64,000 nucleotides of DNA, taken from DIGJ01 sp041821315 (GTDB lineage Bacteria; Bacillota; Clostridia; Lachnospirales; Lachnospiraceae). Position numbers and translations under genes: made by a program. Location of the stretch: assembly GCA_041821315.1 (NCBI GenBank), contig JBGUEO010000022.1:14104-78103 (forward strand). The letters run 5' to 3'. A model generated the notes under the pieces. It was not told the origin of the DNA. It worked only from the letters and a program-made list of their open reading frames with translations, and searched no databases. Positions 7,929 through 17,404 of the stretch are shown here, piece by piece (the stretch's first letter is position 1; the number at the start of each line of letters is the position of its first letter).

Positions 7929-9575
7929 TTAATTATTTATATATTGAATCATATTTGTATCTGCTTTTTTTGAAGTGGTTTTGTGAACCAAAAGTATATC
8001 ATTTTTTTGTGATTGCTTAACTTGATAGAGAGCGGCATCCGCTGCAAATAAAAAGTCCCACATTTTATTTCCAATGCTTGGTATGGAGTTACGAACACCT
8101 TGAGAAATGGTAAGATAAGGTGCAACAATTGAGTTAGCGTGCTTAATTTTTAATTCTTCAACCGATTGCTTTAACTTGGTTGCAATTTGCATAATTTCTT
8201 CATCTGATTTATTTTCGTAGATAATAATGAATTCGTCGCCACCATATCGGGCACAAAAAATGTCTTCACGCATAATTTCCTTTAAAAAATTAGCAATGAG
8301 GCAAAGGCAGTCATCACCAGCTTGGTGCCCATAGGTATCGTTAAATTGCTTAAAACAATCCACATCAAATATTTCAACGGCAAGTGATGTTTGATTGTTA
8401 AAGGCTCGTTCAAAGGCTTCTTCGGAATAGTCATTTAGACGATAGCGATTTGGTAATCCAGTCAGAGAATCCCTTTCAGAACGTTCTTGTAGCATGCGGT
8501 TTTCTTCTTCCATTAAGTCGTTGAGCGAACGAATTTCTTCCAATGAAAATCGTAAATTAATGGTTGATAGGGTAGTGCTTGTTGCAACTTCGTGCATTTT
8601 TTCTGAAATTGTAAAAAAACGAGACGTTGCTTGTAGGTAATTTGGTTCATCTGAGAATAACTTAAAATACTGAATTTTTAAGTTGAGAACTTTAAGTTGT
8701 AGATGGGCAATATCGGCAGAATTGGTAAGCAACTCTAAATAATTGAGTACTTGCCAAAGTTCATCATATTTTTTTATTTGGAATAAATGCTCGCAAAAAT
8801 CAAAGATTTCATAATAGATATCCAAAAGGGAAGTGATAGAGGTGATATTAGGAATGCATTGTGTAATCAAGATATCTCTTTCTTTGAATTGTTCCAGAGC
8901 AGTTAAAAGTTTTATATAGAAACATTGGTATGCAACTTGACTATAATCCTTTAGGCAAGTTTTAGGACATTCATGGTTATATTGATTTGCATAATCCATT
9001 GCCTGATCCATATATCCAAGATTATAATAGCAGTTCCCAATTGCAACGAAGCTAAGTGCTAAATTGGTAAAATAAAAAGAGTTTTGCTTTTCATAAGCCA
9101 TATAATCTAGCCCAAGTTCAAAATAACGAATTGCGGTGTTATATTCCTTTAGAGTGACGTACAAATGACCGATATTTGTATAGACCAGACCTGACTCATA
9201 TTTTAAGTTCGTATTTTCACAATATTTAAGTGCTGTCAAATAGTAATCAAGAGCAGATACTAAATTTCCCTGGCTGTCAGCACTGATGGCTAAGAGATTA
9301 TAGGACCGTGCAAGTAAGAATTCGTCATTCGTTTTTTGCTGGTAGGTAATTCCCTTCACCAGATAGTGCAAAAAAATGGGGTAATCATGAAAAGAAAAAT
9401 AGGCTTCACACATATAGTAATATCCATAGCCATAAAGCACCGGGTCATCATGCTTTTTTGCATGTTGAATAAGCTGGTCACAATACGTTAAGACTAATTT
9501 CGAATCATTGCGTCGATAAAACTCAATATTTGATATAATTGTTTGAATATCATTGCTATACGTACTAAAATCCAT
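7929..9575 (-). CDS. TPR-repeat diguanylate cyclase (GGDEF)
   Basis: Predicted cytoplasmic enzyme making cyclic di-GMP from GTP. The first ~360 residues are a run of TPR-like helical repeats (for example YTNIGHLYVTLKEYNTAIRYF, and AIGNCYYNLGYMDQAMDY), a protein or peptide interaction scaffold; no membrane helix is seen. A short coiled coil (LNDLMEEENRMLQERSE) leads to the GGDEF domain beginning DSLTGLPNR with intact active site ARYGGDEF. Full length 548 aa. The start is preceded by GAGGGAT. A signalling partner for the TPR part is not evident from neighbours. It resembles TPR-GGDEF proteins of Lachnospiraceae and Vibrio. Confidence 0.88.
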   Translation of the reverse strand: MDFSTYSNDIQTIISNIEFYRRNDSKLVLTYCDQLIQHAKKHDDPVLYGYGYYYMCEAYFSFHDYPIFLHYLVKGITYQQKTNDEFLLARSYNLLAISADSQGNLVSALDYYLTALKYCENTNLKYESGLVYTNIGHLYVTLKEYNTAIRYFELGLDYMAYEKQNSFYFTNLALSFVAIGNCYYNLGYMDQAMDYANQYNHECPKTCLKDYSQVAYQCFYIKLLTALEQFKERDILITQCIPNITSITSLLDIYYEIFDFCEHLFQIKKYDELWQVLNYLELLTNSADIAHLQLKVLNLKIQYFKLFSDEPNYLQATSRFFTISEKMHEVATSTTLSTINLRFSLEEIRSLNDLMEEENRMLQERSERDSLTGLPNRYRLNDYSEEAFERAFNNQTSLAVEIFDVDCFKQFNDTYGHQAGDDCLCLIANFLKEIMREDIFCARYGGDEFIIIYENKSDEEIMQIATKLKQSVEELKIKHANSIVAPYLTISQGVRNSIPSIGNKMWDFLFAADAALYQVKQSQKNDILLVHKTTSKKADTNMIQYINN

Positions 9576-9676
9576 AAATTATCCCTCATTAATTACATGT
9601 TATCCAATATATTTGAAATTCCTTATTATACATGCACATTGTAAAGGATTTTTTAAAAAAAAGCTAGTATTATTTC

Positions 9677-9705
9677 TTTACATAACTTACAAATTTGTAT
9701 ATAAT
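9677..9705 (+). promoter_or_regulatory. promoter of prfC
   Basis: TTTACA (9677-9682), 17-base spacer, TATAAT (9700-9705). Near-consensus spacing and boxes, 55 bases ahead of the GTG start. It lies in the divergent gap between the TPR-GGDEF gene and prfC. Confidence 0.7.
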
Positions 9706-9760
9706 AAAGGGGTTTGTAAATAAATTGAGAAGAGTCGTTCATTAATTGGAGGAAATCGCA

Positions 9761-11350
9761 GTGGCTGATTTAGATAGAGAAATAAAAAAAAGAAGAACAT
9801 TTGCCATTATATCACATCCAGATGCGGGTAAGACTACATTGACAGAAAAGTTTTTGTTATATGGAGGTGCAATTAACCTTGCTGGGTCTGTAAAGGGAAG
9901 AAAAACGGCAAAGCATGCTGTTTCGGATTGGATGGAAATTGAAAAAGAGAGAGGAATATCGGTAACTTCTTCTGTTATGCAATTTAATTATGATGGTTAC
10001 TGTATTAACATACTAGACACACCAGGTCATCAGGACTTTTCCGAAGATACGTATCGTACATTGATGGCAGCAGATTCTGCCGTCATGGTTATTGATGGTT
10101 CCAAAGGTGTGGAAGCGCAAACAATTAAATTATTTAAAGTATGCGTAATGCGAAAAATTCCGATTTTTACATTTGTTAATAAAATGGATCGAGAAGCAAA
10201 TGATCCGTTTCAATTGATTGATGAAATTGAAACAGTGTTAGGCATTCGTACATGTCCAATCAACTGGCCAATCGGTTCAGGAAAAAATTTCAAAGGGGTC
10301 TATGATAGACAAACCAAGCGCATATCAAAGTTTACCGCAGCAAATAATGGGCAAAGGGAAGTAGAAACAATGGAAGTATCGTTAGGGGATGCGTCTGTTG
10401 ATGAGTTGATAGGAATACCAAATCATGCTACTTTGATTGAGGAAATTGAACTTTTGGATGGAGCTAGTGATGAATTTGATATGGAACGTGTGCGCAAAGG
10501 GGAACTGTCCCCTGTATTTTTTGGATCTGCATTAACGAATTTTGGTGTTGAAACATTTTTGAAACATTTTTTGGATATGACATCGTCACCACTTCCTAGA
10601 AACTCAAATGTGGGTGAGATTAGCCCGTTTCAGGATGAATTTTCTGCCTTTGTATTTAAGATACAGGCAAATATGAATAAGGCACATCGAGATCGTATTG
10701 CATTTATGCGTATTTGCTCTGGTAAATTTGAAGCAGGAATGGAAGTAATGCATGTTCAGGGTGGAAAGAAAATACGTCTTTCTCAGCCACAGCAGATGAT
10801 GGCTCAAGAGCGGAAGCATGTAGAAGAGGCTTATGCGGGAGATATTATTGGGGTATTTGATCCTGGTATATTTTCGATTGGAGATACTTTGTGCAGTGGA
10901 AAGAGTAAAATTGTATATGAAGGGATCCCAACGTTTGCACCGGAACATTTTGCAAAAGTTCGCCAAATTGATACAATGAAGCGTAAACAATTTATTAAAG
11001 GAATCGAGCAGATAGCACAAGAAGGTGCAATTCAGATATTTCAAGAATACAACACGGGTATGGAAGAAATTATTGTTGGAGTCGTTGGGGTTTTACAGTT
11101 TGATGTATTAAAATATCGATTGGAAGCAGAATATGGTGTTGAAATTCGATTGGATCAGCTTCCTTATGAGCATATTCGATGGATTGAAAACAAAGAAATA
11201 GAAGTTAGTAGATTAAGCGTGACTTCAGATACGAAAAAAGTAAAAGACTTAAAAGGAAATCCACTTCTCATCTTTACGCATCCATGGAGCATTAAAACAG
11301 CGCTTGAGCGAAATGAAGGACTTGAGCTAAGCGAATTTGGACGAAATTAA
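9761..11350 (+). CDS. prfC: peptide chain release factor 3
   Basis: GTPase that recycles RF1/RF2 from the ribosome after termination. The GTP-binding motifs are HPDAGKTT (G1, residues 19-26), DTPGHQDF (G3) and NKMD (G4); SWIMEIE-type switch sequence DWMEIEKERGISV is typical of RF3. The later part (EHFAKVRQI, GVVGVLQFDVL) matches RF3 domains III. Using GTG 9761 gives 529 aa, the family's usual length, with GGAGG (9748-9752) eight bases ahead; a longer TTG start at 9746 would begin ahead of that site and is less likely. Confidence 0.96.
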   Translation: MADLDREIKKRRTFAIISHPDAGKTTLTEKFLLYGGAINLAGSVKGRKTAKHAVSDWMEIEKERGISVTSSVMQFNYDGYCINILDTPGHQDFSEDTYRTLMAADSAVMVIDGSKGVEAQTIKLFKVCVMRKIPIFTFVNKMDREANDPFQLIDEIETVLGIRTCPINWPIGSGKNFKGVYDRQTKRISKFTAANNGQREVETMEVSLGDASVDELIGIPNHATLIEEIELLDGASDEFDMERVRKGELSPVFFGSALTNFGVETFLKHFLDMTSSPLPRNSNVGEISPFQDEFSAFVFKIQANMNKAHRDRIAFMRICSGKFEAGMEVMHVQGGKKIRLSQPQQMMAQERKHVEEAYAGDIIGVFDPGIFSIGDTLCSGKSKIVYEGIPTFAPEHFAKVRQIDTMKRKQFIKGIEQIAQEGAIQIFQEYNTGMEEIIVGVVGVLQFDVLKYRLEAEYGVEIRLDQLPYEHIRWIENKEIEVSRLSVTSDTKKVKDLKGNPLLIFTHPWSIKTALERNEGLELSEFGRN

Positions 11351-11450
11351 GAGAAACATGCTAAACACTAAAAATTATATAAAATACTGGTAATTTATCT
11401 GACAATATGGTATCCTTTTTATAAGAAGTAATAAATTAGGAGGGATTTGT

Positions 11451-12059
11451 ATGGATAAGGTAATTACTATCAGCAGACAATATGGGAGTGGTGGTCGAGA
11501 GGTTGGGTCAAAACTTGCAGAGCAATTAGGGATTCCTTTTTATGATAATGAAATAATTGCACGAGCTGCAAAAGAGAGTGGATTTGCGGAAGCAGCATTT
11601 GCAAGAGCAGAAGAGAAGGCGACTAATAGTTTGCTTTACTCAATTGCAATGGGAATGAATGCGTATGGCAATCAGGACTTTGGTTACTCAAGCCTTTCAC
11701 TGGATGACAAAATTTTTCTCGCACAATCTAATATCATTCGAAAAGTTGCAGAAGAAGGCCCATGTATCATTGTTGGCCGTTGTGCAGATTATATTTTGAA
11801 GGATAAAACGAATGTGATGCATATTTTTGTGTATGCTGGACTCGATTTCCGTATTGAACGAGCAACCATGCTTTATGGCATTTCAAAAGAAAAGGCAGGG
11901 GAAGAAGTCTTAAAATATGACAAGCGTCGTTCCAACTATTATAATTATCATACCAGTGATAAGTGGGCAACACTTTTTAATTATGATATATCAGTACGAA
12001 CAGATTTTGCCGGAATTGATCATGCGGTTGAGACAATAAAAAAATTCATTACGGTATAA
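11451..12059 (+). CDS. cytidylate kinase-like protein (copy 1)
   Basis: P-loop kinase-like protein of the cytidylate_kin2 family (PF13189), 202 aa. The N-terminus TISRQYGSGGREVG is the P-loop variant of this family; CIIVGRCADYIL forms the strand that follows. Function is not established for the family; it is distinct from the housekeeping Cmk that phosphorylates CMP. The start has AGGAGG ahead. A paralogue sits at 30320 in the same window, sharing SRQYGSGG/GRGYGSGG, IIVGRCADYILK and the HTSDKW/YTKRKWD-NYD end pattern. Confidence 0.85.
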   Translation: MDKVITISRQYGSGGREVGSKLAEQLGIPFYDNEIIARAAKESGFAEAAFARAEEKATNSLLYSIAMGMNAYGNQDFGYSSLSLDDKIFLAQSNIIRKVAEEGPCIIVGRCADYILKDKTNVMHIFVYAGLDFRIERATMLYGISKEKAGEEVLKYDKRRSNYYNYHTSDKWATLFNYDISVRTDFAGIDHAVETIKKFITV

Positions 12060-12086
12060 CCTTAATTTATAGCTATTTCACAATTG

Positions 12087-12155
12087 AAACTGCCGATTTA
12101 TAACGTGGCGCAATGCGACTGATTGCGTGAATTCGTTTTGAATCGGTAGTTTTTA
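12087..12155 (+). terminator. Rho-independent terminator
   Basis: AAACTGCCGATT (12087-12098) pairs with AATCGGTAGTTT (12141-12152), one wobble, and ends in TTTTT. The 42-base interior holds a second stem, CGCAAT with ATTGCG, making a branched hairpin. It ends the prfC/cytidylate-kinase-like region ahead of gltX. Confidence 0.7.
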
Positions 12156-12230
12156 ATTATGAAGATTTAGAAAACAAAGAGAAGATTTTGCGCAATATAT
12201 AGACTGCGATTTTATTATAAAAGGTCCTTT

Positions 12231-12258
12231 GACTTTGTTGAAATTTAGTGTATAATCG
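12231..12258 (+). promoter_or_regulatory. promoter of gltX
   Basis: TTGACT (12231-12236), 16-base spacer, TATAAT (12253-12258), 37 bases ahead of the gltX start. The leader is too short for a T-box, and no T-box sequence is seen. Confidence 0.7.
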
Positions 12259-12295
12259 TGGGTAGAGTTTAAAAGCAAAGAAAGAAGGATTTGAA

Positions 12296-13762
12296 ATGAG
12301 CAAAATTAGAACAAGATTTGCACCAAGTCCAACTGGCAGAATGCATGTTGGAAATTTAAGAACGGCACTCTATGCATACTTAGTAGCAAAGCATGAGGGC
12401 GGCGATTTTTTACTTCGAATTGAAGATACGGATCAAGAACGATTTCTCGAAGGCGCGATTGATATTATATACCGTACAATAGAAAAAACGGGACTTATTC
12501 ATGATGAAGGACCAGATAAAGACGGTGGGGTAGGTCCATATGTTCAAAGTGAGCGTCAAAAGCAAGGAATTTACATTGAGTATGCAAAGAAGCTGATTGA
12601 AAAAGGTGAGGCATATTATTGTTTTTGTACAAAGGAACGATTGGATACGTTAAAGGTTTCTGTTACAGATGAAACTGGAAAAGAAATTGTGAAATATGAT
12701 AAACATTGTCTGAATTTAACAAAAGAAGAAATCGAGTCAAATCTGGCGGCAGGGATTCCGTATGTAATTCGGCAAAACAACCCAACAGAAGGGACAACCA
12801 CATTTTCCGATGTAATATTTGGGGATATTACGGTAGACAATGCAGAGTTAGATGATATGATTTTAATGAAATCAGATGGGTATCCGACCTATAATTTTGC
12901 CAATGTAGTAGATGATCACTTGATGAATATAACACATGTTGTTCGTGGTAACGAATATTTATCGTCTTCACCAAAATACAATCGTTTGTATGAAGCGTTT
13001 GGCTGGGAAGTTCCAGTGTACATTCATTGTCCGATTATCACAAATGAAGAACACCAAAAGTTAAGTAAACGTTGCGGACATTCTTCCTATGAAGATTTGT
13101 TAGATCAAGGCTTTTTGACAGAAGCAGTTGTAAACTTTGTGACATTGCTTGGATGGAGTCCAACAGATGACAGAGAGATATTTACACTTCCTGAATTAGT
13201 CGAAGCATTTGATTATCATCGAATTAATAAATCACCAGCTGTATTTGATATGGTAAAACTTAAATGGATGAATGGTGAGTACATGAAAGCAATGGACTTT
13301 GATAAGTTCTATGATATGGCTGAGCCATATATTAAAAAGACAATTCATAAAGATATGGATTTAAAAAAGGTTGCTTCACTTGTAAAGACACGTATCGAGA
13401 TATTCCCAGATATCGAAGAACATATTGATTTCTTTGAAGCAGTTCCAGAGTATGATTGCTCCATGTATACACATAAAAAGATGAAGACGACGCCAGAATC
13501 ATCCCTTGAGGTACTAAAAGAATTACTTCCTTTATTTGAAGCACAAGAAGACTATAGCAATGATGCATTATATGCTACATTGGTAGGCTATGTAGAGAAA
13601 AAAGGATGCAAGAATGGGTATGCTATGTGGCCAATTCGTACGGCTGTTTCCGGAAAGCAAATGACACCGGGAGGCGCAACTGAAATTATGGAAATCATCG
13701 GGAAGGCAGAATCAATTCTTCGTATTCAGAGTGCTATAGAGAAACTGGAACGTGAAATCTAA
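12296..13762 (+). CDS. gltX: glutamyl-tRNA synthetase
   Basis: Charges tRNA-Glu (and in many Firmicutes also tRNA-Gln, later amidated). Class I synthetase: FAPSPTGRMHVGN carries the HIGH-type motif (His17), and KLSKRCGHSS is the KMSKS-type loop. 488 aa is the standard length. A monocistronic position between a promoter and the helicase gene; the 38-base gap to the next gene has no hairpin, so readthrough is likely. Confidence 0.96.
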   Translation: MSKIRTRFAPSPTGRMHVGNLRTALYAYLVAKHEGGDFLLRIEDTDQERFLEGAIDIIYRTIEKTGLIHDEGPDKDGGVGPYVQSERQKQGIYIEYAKKLIEKGEAYYCFCTKERLDTLKVSVTDETGKEIVKYDKHCLNLTKEEIESNLAAGIPYVIRQNNPTEGTTTFSDVIFGDITVDNAELDDMILMKSDGYPTYNFANVVDDHLMNITHVVRGNEYLSSSPKYNRLYEAFGWEVPVYIHCPIITNEEHQKLSKRCGHSSYEDLLDQGFLTEAVVNFVTLLGWSPTDDREIFTLPELVEAFDYHRINKSPAVFDMVKLKWMNGEYMKAMDFDKFYDMAEPYIKKTIHKDMDLKKVASLVKTRIEIFPDIEEHIDFFEAVPEYDCSMYTHKKMKTTPESSLEVLKELLPLFEAQEDYSNDALYATLVGYVEKKGCKNGYAMWPIRTAVSGKQMTPGGATEIMEIIGKAESILRIQSAIEKLEREI

Positions 13763-13800
13763 GATACTGTTTTATCCTGTCATTACAAAGGGAAATAGGA

Positions 13801-15651
13801 ATGAAATATAATAATTCGCAACTCATGGCAATTGAACATAACTTAGGACCAGCACTTGTATTAGCTGGTCCAGGTTCTGGAAAAACAGCCGTTATTACAC
13901 AACGAACCAAATGTCTGATTGAAAAGGGGATTAATCCCCGTAAAATTCTTGTCGTAACCTTCACAAAAGCAGCCGCAATTGAGATGAAGGAACGTTTTCA
14001 AATCTTAATGCAAGATTCAAAGATATCTTATGCATATCGCACCGTTCAATTTGGAACCTTCCATGCAATATTTTTCTCCATTTTAAAACATGCCTATCAC
14101 TATAATGTAACTAGTATCATTCGGGAAGAAGAAAAAACATCCTTTTTTCGTGATATGATAAAGAGCTATTCGTTTGAAATAGAAGATGAAGGAGAATTTA
14201 TATCCGAATTAGAAAGTGAAATAAGCTTGGTAAAAGGTGAAATGATGGATATCAGCCATTACTATTCAAAAAGCTGTTCGGAAGAGATTTTTCGTGAGAT
14301 ATATGCGAAATATCAAGATATGCTACGAAGTAAACGTAAAATTGATTTTGATGATATGTTGGTTTATTGTTACGAACTGCTGAGTCAGCGAAGCGATATC
14401 TTAGCAATGTGGCAAGAACAATTTCAATATATAATGATTGATGAGTTTCAAGATATCAATAAAATTCAATATGCCATTATAAAACTCTTAGCGTTACCAG
14501 AAAATAATTTATTTATCGTGGGGGATGATGATCAGTCAATCTACCGATTCCGTGGTGCGAAGCCAGAGATTATGTTGAATTTTGGAAAAGATTATAAGGA
14601 TGCAAAACAAGTACTTTTAGATATCAATTATCGCTGTAATGCATCCATTACAGAAGGTGCGGCAAGGGTTATTAAACATAATCAGAAACGATTTATTAAA
14701 GATATAAAGTCAAATAAAAAGAAAGGAAAACCAATTATTATTAAAGAGTTTCCAACATGTAAGGAAGAAAATCGACGCGTTGCCTGGGAAATCATAAACA
14801 ATCAGGAAAAAGGAATTGAGCTACAGGAGATGGCTGTACTTTTCCGAACGAATACGCAGCCCAGAATGTTGATTGAAACACTGATGCAGTATAATATCCC
14901 TTTTTGCATGAAAGATGCCATACCAAATATTTACGAGCATTTTATTGGGCGTGATATGATATGTTATATTCGGACAGCTCTTGGCAATCGGGAAAGAAAA
15001 TTGTTTATGCAAATCGCAAATCGTCCGAAGCGTTATATCAGCCGCGAAGCATTTATAAATCCTGATGTTAACTTTGAACAGCTTCGCATCTTTTATGAAG
15101 ACAAAAACTGGATGCTAGATCGCATTGATCAATGGGAATCGGATTTGAAATGGTTAAAAAAGATTACGCCCTATGCTGCCATTACTTATATTCGAAAAGG
15201 AATAGGGTACAATGATTTTTTGGAAGAATATGCGGACTACCGTCGCATTAAAGTAGATGATTTATATGAAATTCTAGATGAGATAGCAGAAGCTGCAAAG
15301 CCGTTTGAGAGCTATGATGAGTGGTTTGAACATATTGAAGCATATGGAATCACTCTTAAAGAGCAGGCAAGAAAGAATAAGGAAAATAAAGAGGGAATTG
15401 TACTTTCAACCATGCACAGTGCGAAAGGACTGGAATATCAAACGGTCTTTTTGATTGATGCAAACGAGACGGTTATTCCACACCATAAGGCAAGCATCAC
15501 GGCGGATCTGGAAGAAGAGAGACGTATGTTTTATGTAGCTATGACACGAGCTAAGGAAAACCTACATATTTATTATACCAAAGAACGATTTAATAAAGAA
15601 ATGGAAGTCAGTCGATTTGTAAAGGAATTGATGGAAGAAGAATCAAAATAA
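13801..15651 (+). CDS. UvrD/Rep-family ATP-dependent DNA helicase
   Basis: Superfamily 1A helicase, 616 aa, shorter than PcrA/UvrD (about 720-750). Motif I AGPGSGKTAVI, motif II IMIDEFQD, motif III VGDDDQSIYRFRGA, motif IV-V region STMHSAKGLEY and motif VI MFYVAMTRAKENL are all intact. The shorter length comes from small 1B/2B insertions and the lack of the C-terminal PcrA tail. It is probably a second helicase beside a housekeeping PcrA, acting in repair or recombination. The coding end lies inside the terminator stem that follows. Confidence 0.93.
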   Translation: MKYNNSQLMAIEHNLGPALVLAGPGSGKTAVITQRTKCLIEKGINPRKILVVTFTKAAAIEMKERFQILMQDSKISYAYRTVQFGTFHAIFFSILKHAYHYNVTSIIREEEKTSFFRDMIKSYSFEIEDEGEFISELESEISLVKGEMMDISHYYSKSCSEEIFREIYAKYQDMLRSKRKIDFDDMLVYCYELLSQRSDILAMWQEQFQYIMIDEFQDINKIQYAIIKLLALPENNLFIVGDDDQSIYRFRGAKPEIMLNFGKDYKDAKQVLLDINYRCNASITEGAARVIKHNQKRFIKDIKSNKKKGKPIIIKEFPTCKEENRRVAWEIINNQEKGIELQEMAVLFRTNTQPRMLIETLMQYNIPFCMKDAIPNIYEHFIGRDMICYIRTALGNRERKLFMQIANRPKRYISREAFINPDVNFEQLRIFYEDKNWMLDRIDQWESDLKWLKKITPYAAITYIRKGIGYNDFLEEYADYRRIKVDDLYEILDEIAEAAKPFESYDEWFEHIEAYGITLKEQARKNKENKEGIVLSTMHSAKGLEYQTVFLIDANETVIPHHKASITADLEEERRMFYVAMTRAKENLHIYYTKERFNKEMEVSRFVKELMEEESK

Positions 15652-15707
15652 ACGGTTGCAATCACCAAATTTTAAAGTAAGGAATTTGGTGATTGCAACC
15701 GTTTATT
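15647..15707. terminator. 25-bp perfect bidirectional terminator
   Basis: Arms 15647-15671 and 15683-15707 are perfectly complementary over 25 bp with an 11-base loop; each arm starts with AATAAA and ends with its complement, so either strand carries an A-rich upstream and T-rich downstream side. It serves the helicase gene (stop codon inside the left arm) and the converging sugar transferase gene. Confidence 0.85.
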
Positions 15708-15718
15708 CATGCGAACAT

Positions 15719-17143
15719 CTAATACGCATTTTTATTTATGAATCCTTTAAAAAAGGTTAAAAACAAGATTTTAAAATCAAGGGATAAGGACCAATTCTCA
15801 ATATAGTATAAATCGTGTTCAATACGGAGTCTTATGGAGGTATCACCGCGATAACCATTTACCTGCGCCCATCCAGTTAGTCCAGGACGAACTTGATGTT
15901 TGATCATATAGCGTGGAATTTCTTCTTTGAATTTTTCGACAAAGAAAGGTCGCTCCGGTCTAGGTCCAATTAAACTCATATCACCTTTCAATACATTAAA
16001 TAATTGAGGTAGTTCATCAATGCTTGTCCTGCGAATAAACTTACCAATCGTTGTAACACGTGGATCATTTGCTATAGTCCAGGCTACTTTTTCGCATTTT
16101 GGATCTTGTAGGCGCATGGAACGGAACTTATACATCGGGAACTCTTTATTATGGAGTCCAATTCTTGCTTGTTTATAAATCAAAGGACCAGGGGATGTTA
16201 TCTTGATAATAAGGGCAACAACAAGCATTGGAATCGCAAATAAGAGGAGTGCTACGAGGCAACCAAAAATATCGATGGCACGTTTCACTGCTTTATTAAA
16301 AGAGTTGCTAAGTGGTACATTTCGTATGTTAATTACGGGAAGTCCAAATAAGTCTTCTGTATATGGTTTTGAAGAGATGAACTCACTATAATCAGGAATG
16401 AATTTTGTATGCACGCCCGATTTTTCACAAAGAGCAACAATTTTTTCTAATTTTGCATATTCATTTATTTTTAAGGCAATTGCTACTTCATCTAAGTCGA
16501 TTTTTGCAAGTGTTTGTTCTAGTAATTCAAGATGACCAATGACATGAATGCCTTTATGTTCAAAGTCGATAGGACAATTGTCATCAAGGATGCCATACAC
16601 ATGATACCCCCATTCAGGATTAAACATAAGACGTTTGATATAGCGTTCTGCAGCTCGGCTGTATCCTACAATTAACACATGTTTTTGGTTGTATCCTTTT
16701 TTACGGAAACCACGAAGCGAGCGGGTTAAGAGCGAGCGAAAGCTTAAATTAAGCAAGGTGTTAATAACAACAAAGAAAAAGATAAACCAACGGGACAAAT
16801 CACCAAAGCTCTCTTTTAATAATACCATTAATACGGTAAAATAAATAAAACCAATAAAGTTCGCACGTAAAATGTTAAATATACTGGCTCTTCGAGTTCG
16901 AATGCGTTTTGGCCCATACATGCCAGAATAGTGATAAATAATTAAATATCCAGGTACAATATAAATAAGAATTTTAGCATAAATTGCAAAAGGAAAAAAG
17001 TAACGAATATGAAAGGTTGGAAACATATCAACCAAAGGACTTCTGCAACGAAGCCAAAAAGCCAATGAAAATGAAGCAATAATTAGTATGGCATCTATGA
17101 TAACATGAGTGATATTAAAGAATTTTTGATTGTCTTTAATCAT
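15719..17143 (-). CDS. polyprenyl-phosphate sugar-1-phosphate transferase (WbaP/EpsE-type initiating enzyme)
   Basis: Starts exopolysaccharide or capsule subunit assembly by moving a sugar phosphate onto undecaprenyl phosphate. About five N-terminal membrane helices, then a CoA-binding-like fold (VLIVGYSRAAERYIK), then the bacterial sugar transferase domain (PF02397): KRAIDIFGCLVALLL, SPGPLIYKQARIG, MYKFRSM, RRTSIDELPQLFNVL, MSLIGPRPE and RPGLTGWAQVNG. I choose ATG 17143 (474 aa) because AGGAGG lies just ahead; the longer frame to 17161 has no ribosome site. Unusually it stands alone, with no glycosyltransferase or flippase genes nearby. Confidence 0.92.
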   Translation of the reverse strand: MIKDNQKFFNITHVIIDAILIIASFSLAFWLRCRSPLVDMFPTFHIRYFFPFAIYAKILIYIVPGYLIIYHYSGMYGPKRIRTRRASIFNILRANFIGFIYFTVLMVLLKESFGDLSRWFIFFFVVINTLLNLSFRSLLTRSLRGFRKKGYNQKHVLIVGYSRAAERYIKRLMFNPEWGYHVYGILDDNCPIDFEHKGIHVIGHLELLEQTLAKIDLDEVAIALKINEYAKLEKIVALCEKSGVHTKFIPDYSEFISSKPYTEDLFGLPVINIRNVPLSNSFNKAVKRAIDIFGCLVALLLFAIPMLVVALIIKITSPGPLIYKQARIGLHNKEFPMYKFRSMRLQDPKCEKVAWTIANDPRVTTIGKFIRRTSIDELPQLFNVLKGDMSLIGPRPERPFFVEKFKEEIPRYMIKHQVRPGLTGWAQVNGYRGDTSIRLRIEHDLYYIENWSLSLDFKILFLTFFKGFINKNAY

Positions 17144-17404
17144 AAAACCTCCTAAATGCATATAGTTTATAGTATGTGATGTGTATTATGTTAACTTGTT
17201 CATTATAATACAATATTGGATATGCGTCTATAAAGATTTTTATACGATATACTTAAACTTTTATAAGAAATGTTTGATTGGAAGGGAAAGTGAACGAGGA
17301 TAATTATGAAATAATATTAACAAAGCCGTCACAAACTGAACACAAATTGATGCTATTATGAATGCATCAAGAACAAACGAACACATGGAAAGGAGATTAT
17401 AAAA

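Noticed and set aside
12155..12295. Possible T-box ahead of gltX
   Set aside because: No T-box sequence or antiterminator; the promoter lies 37 bases from the start codon.
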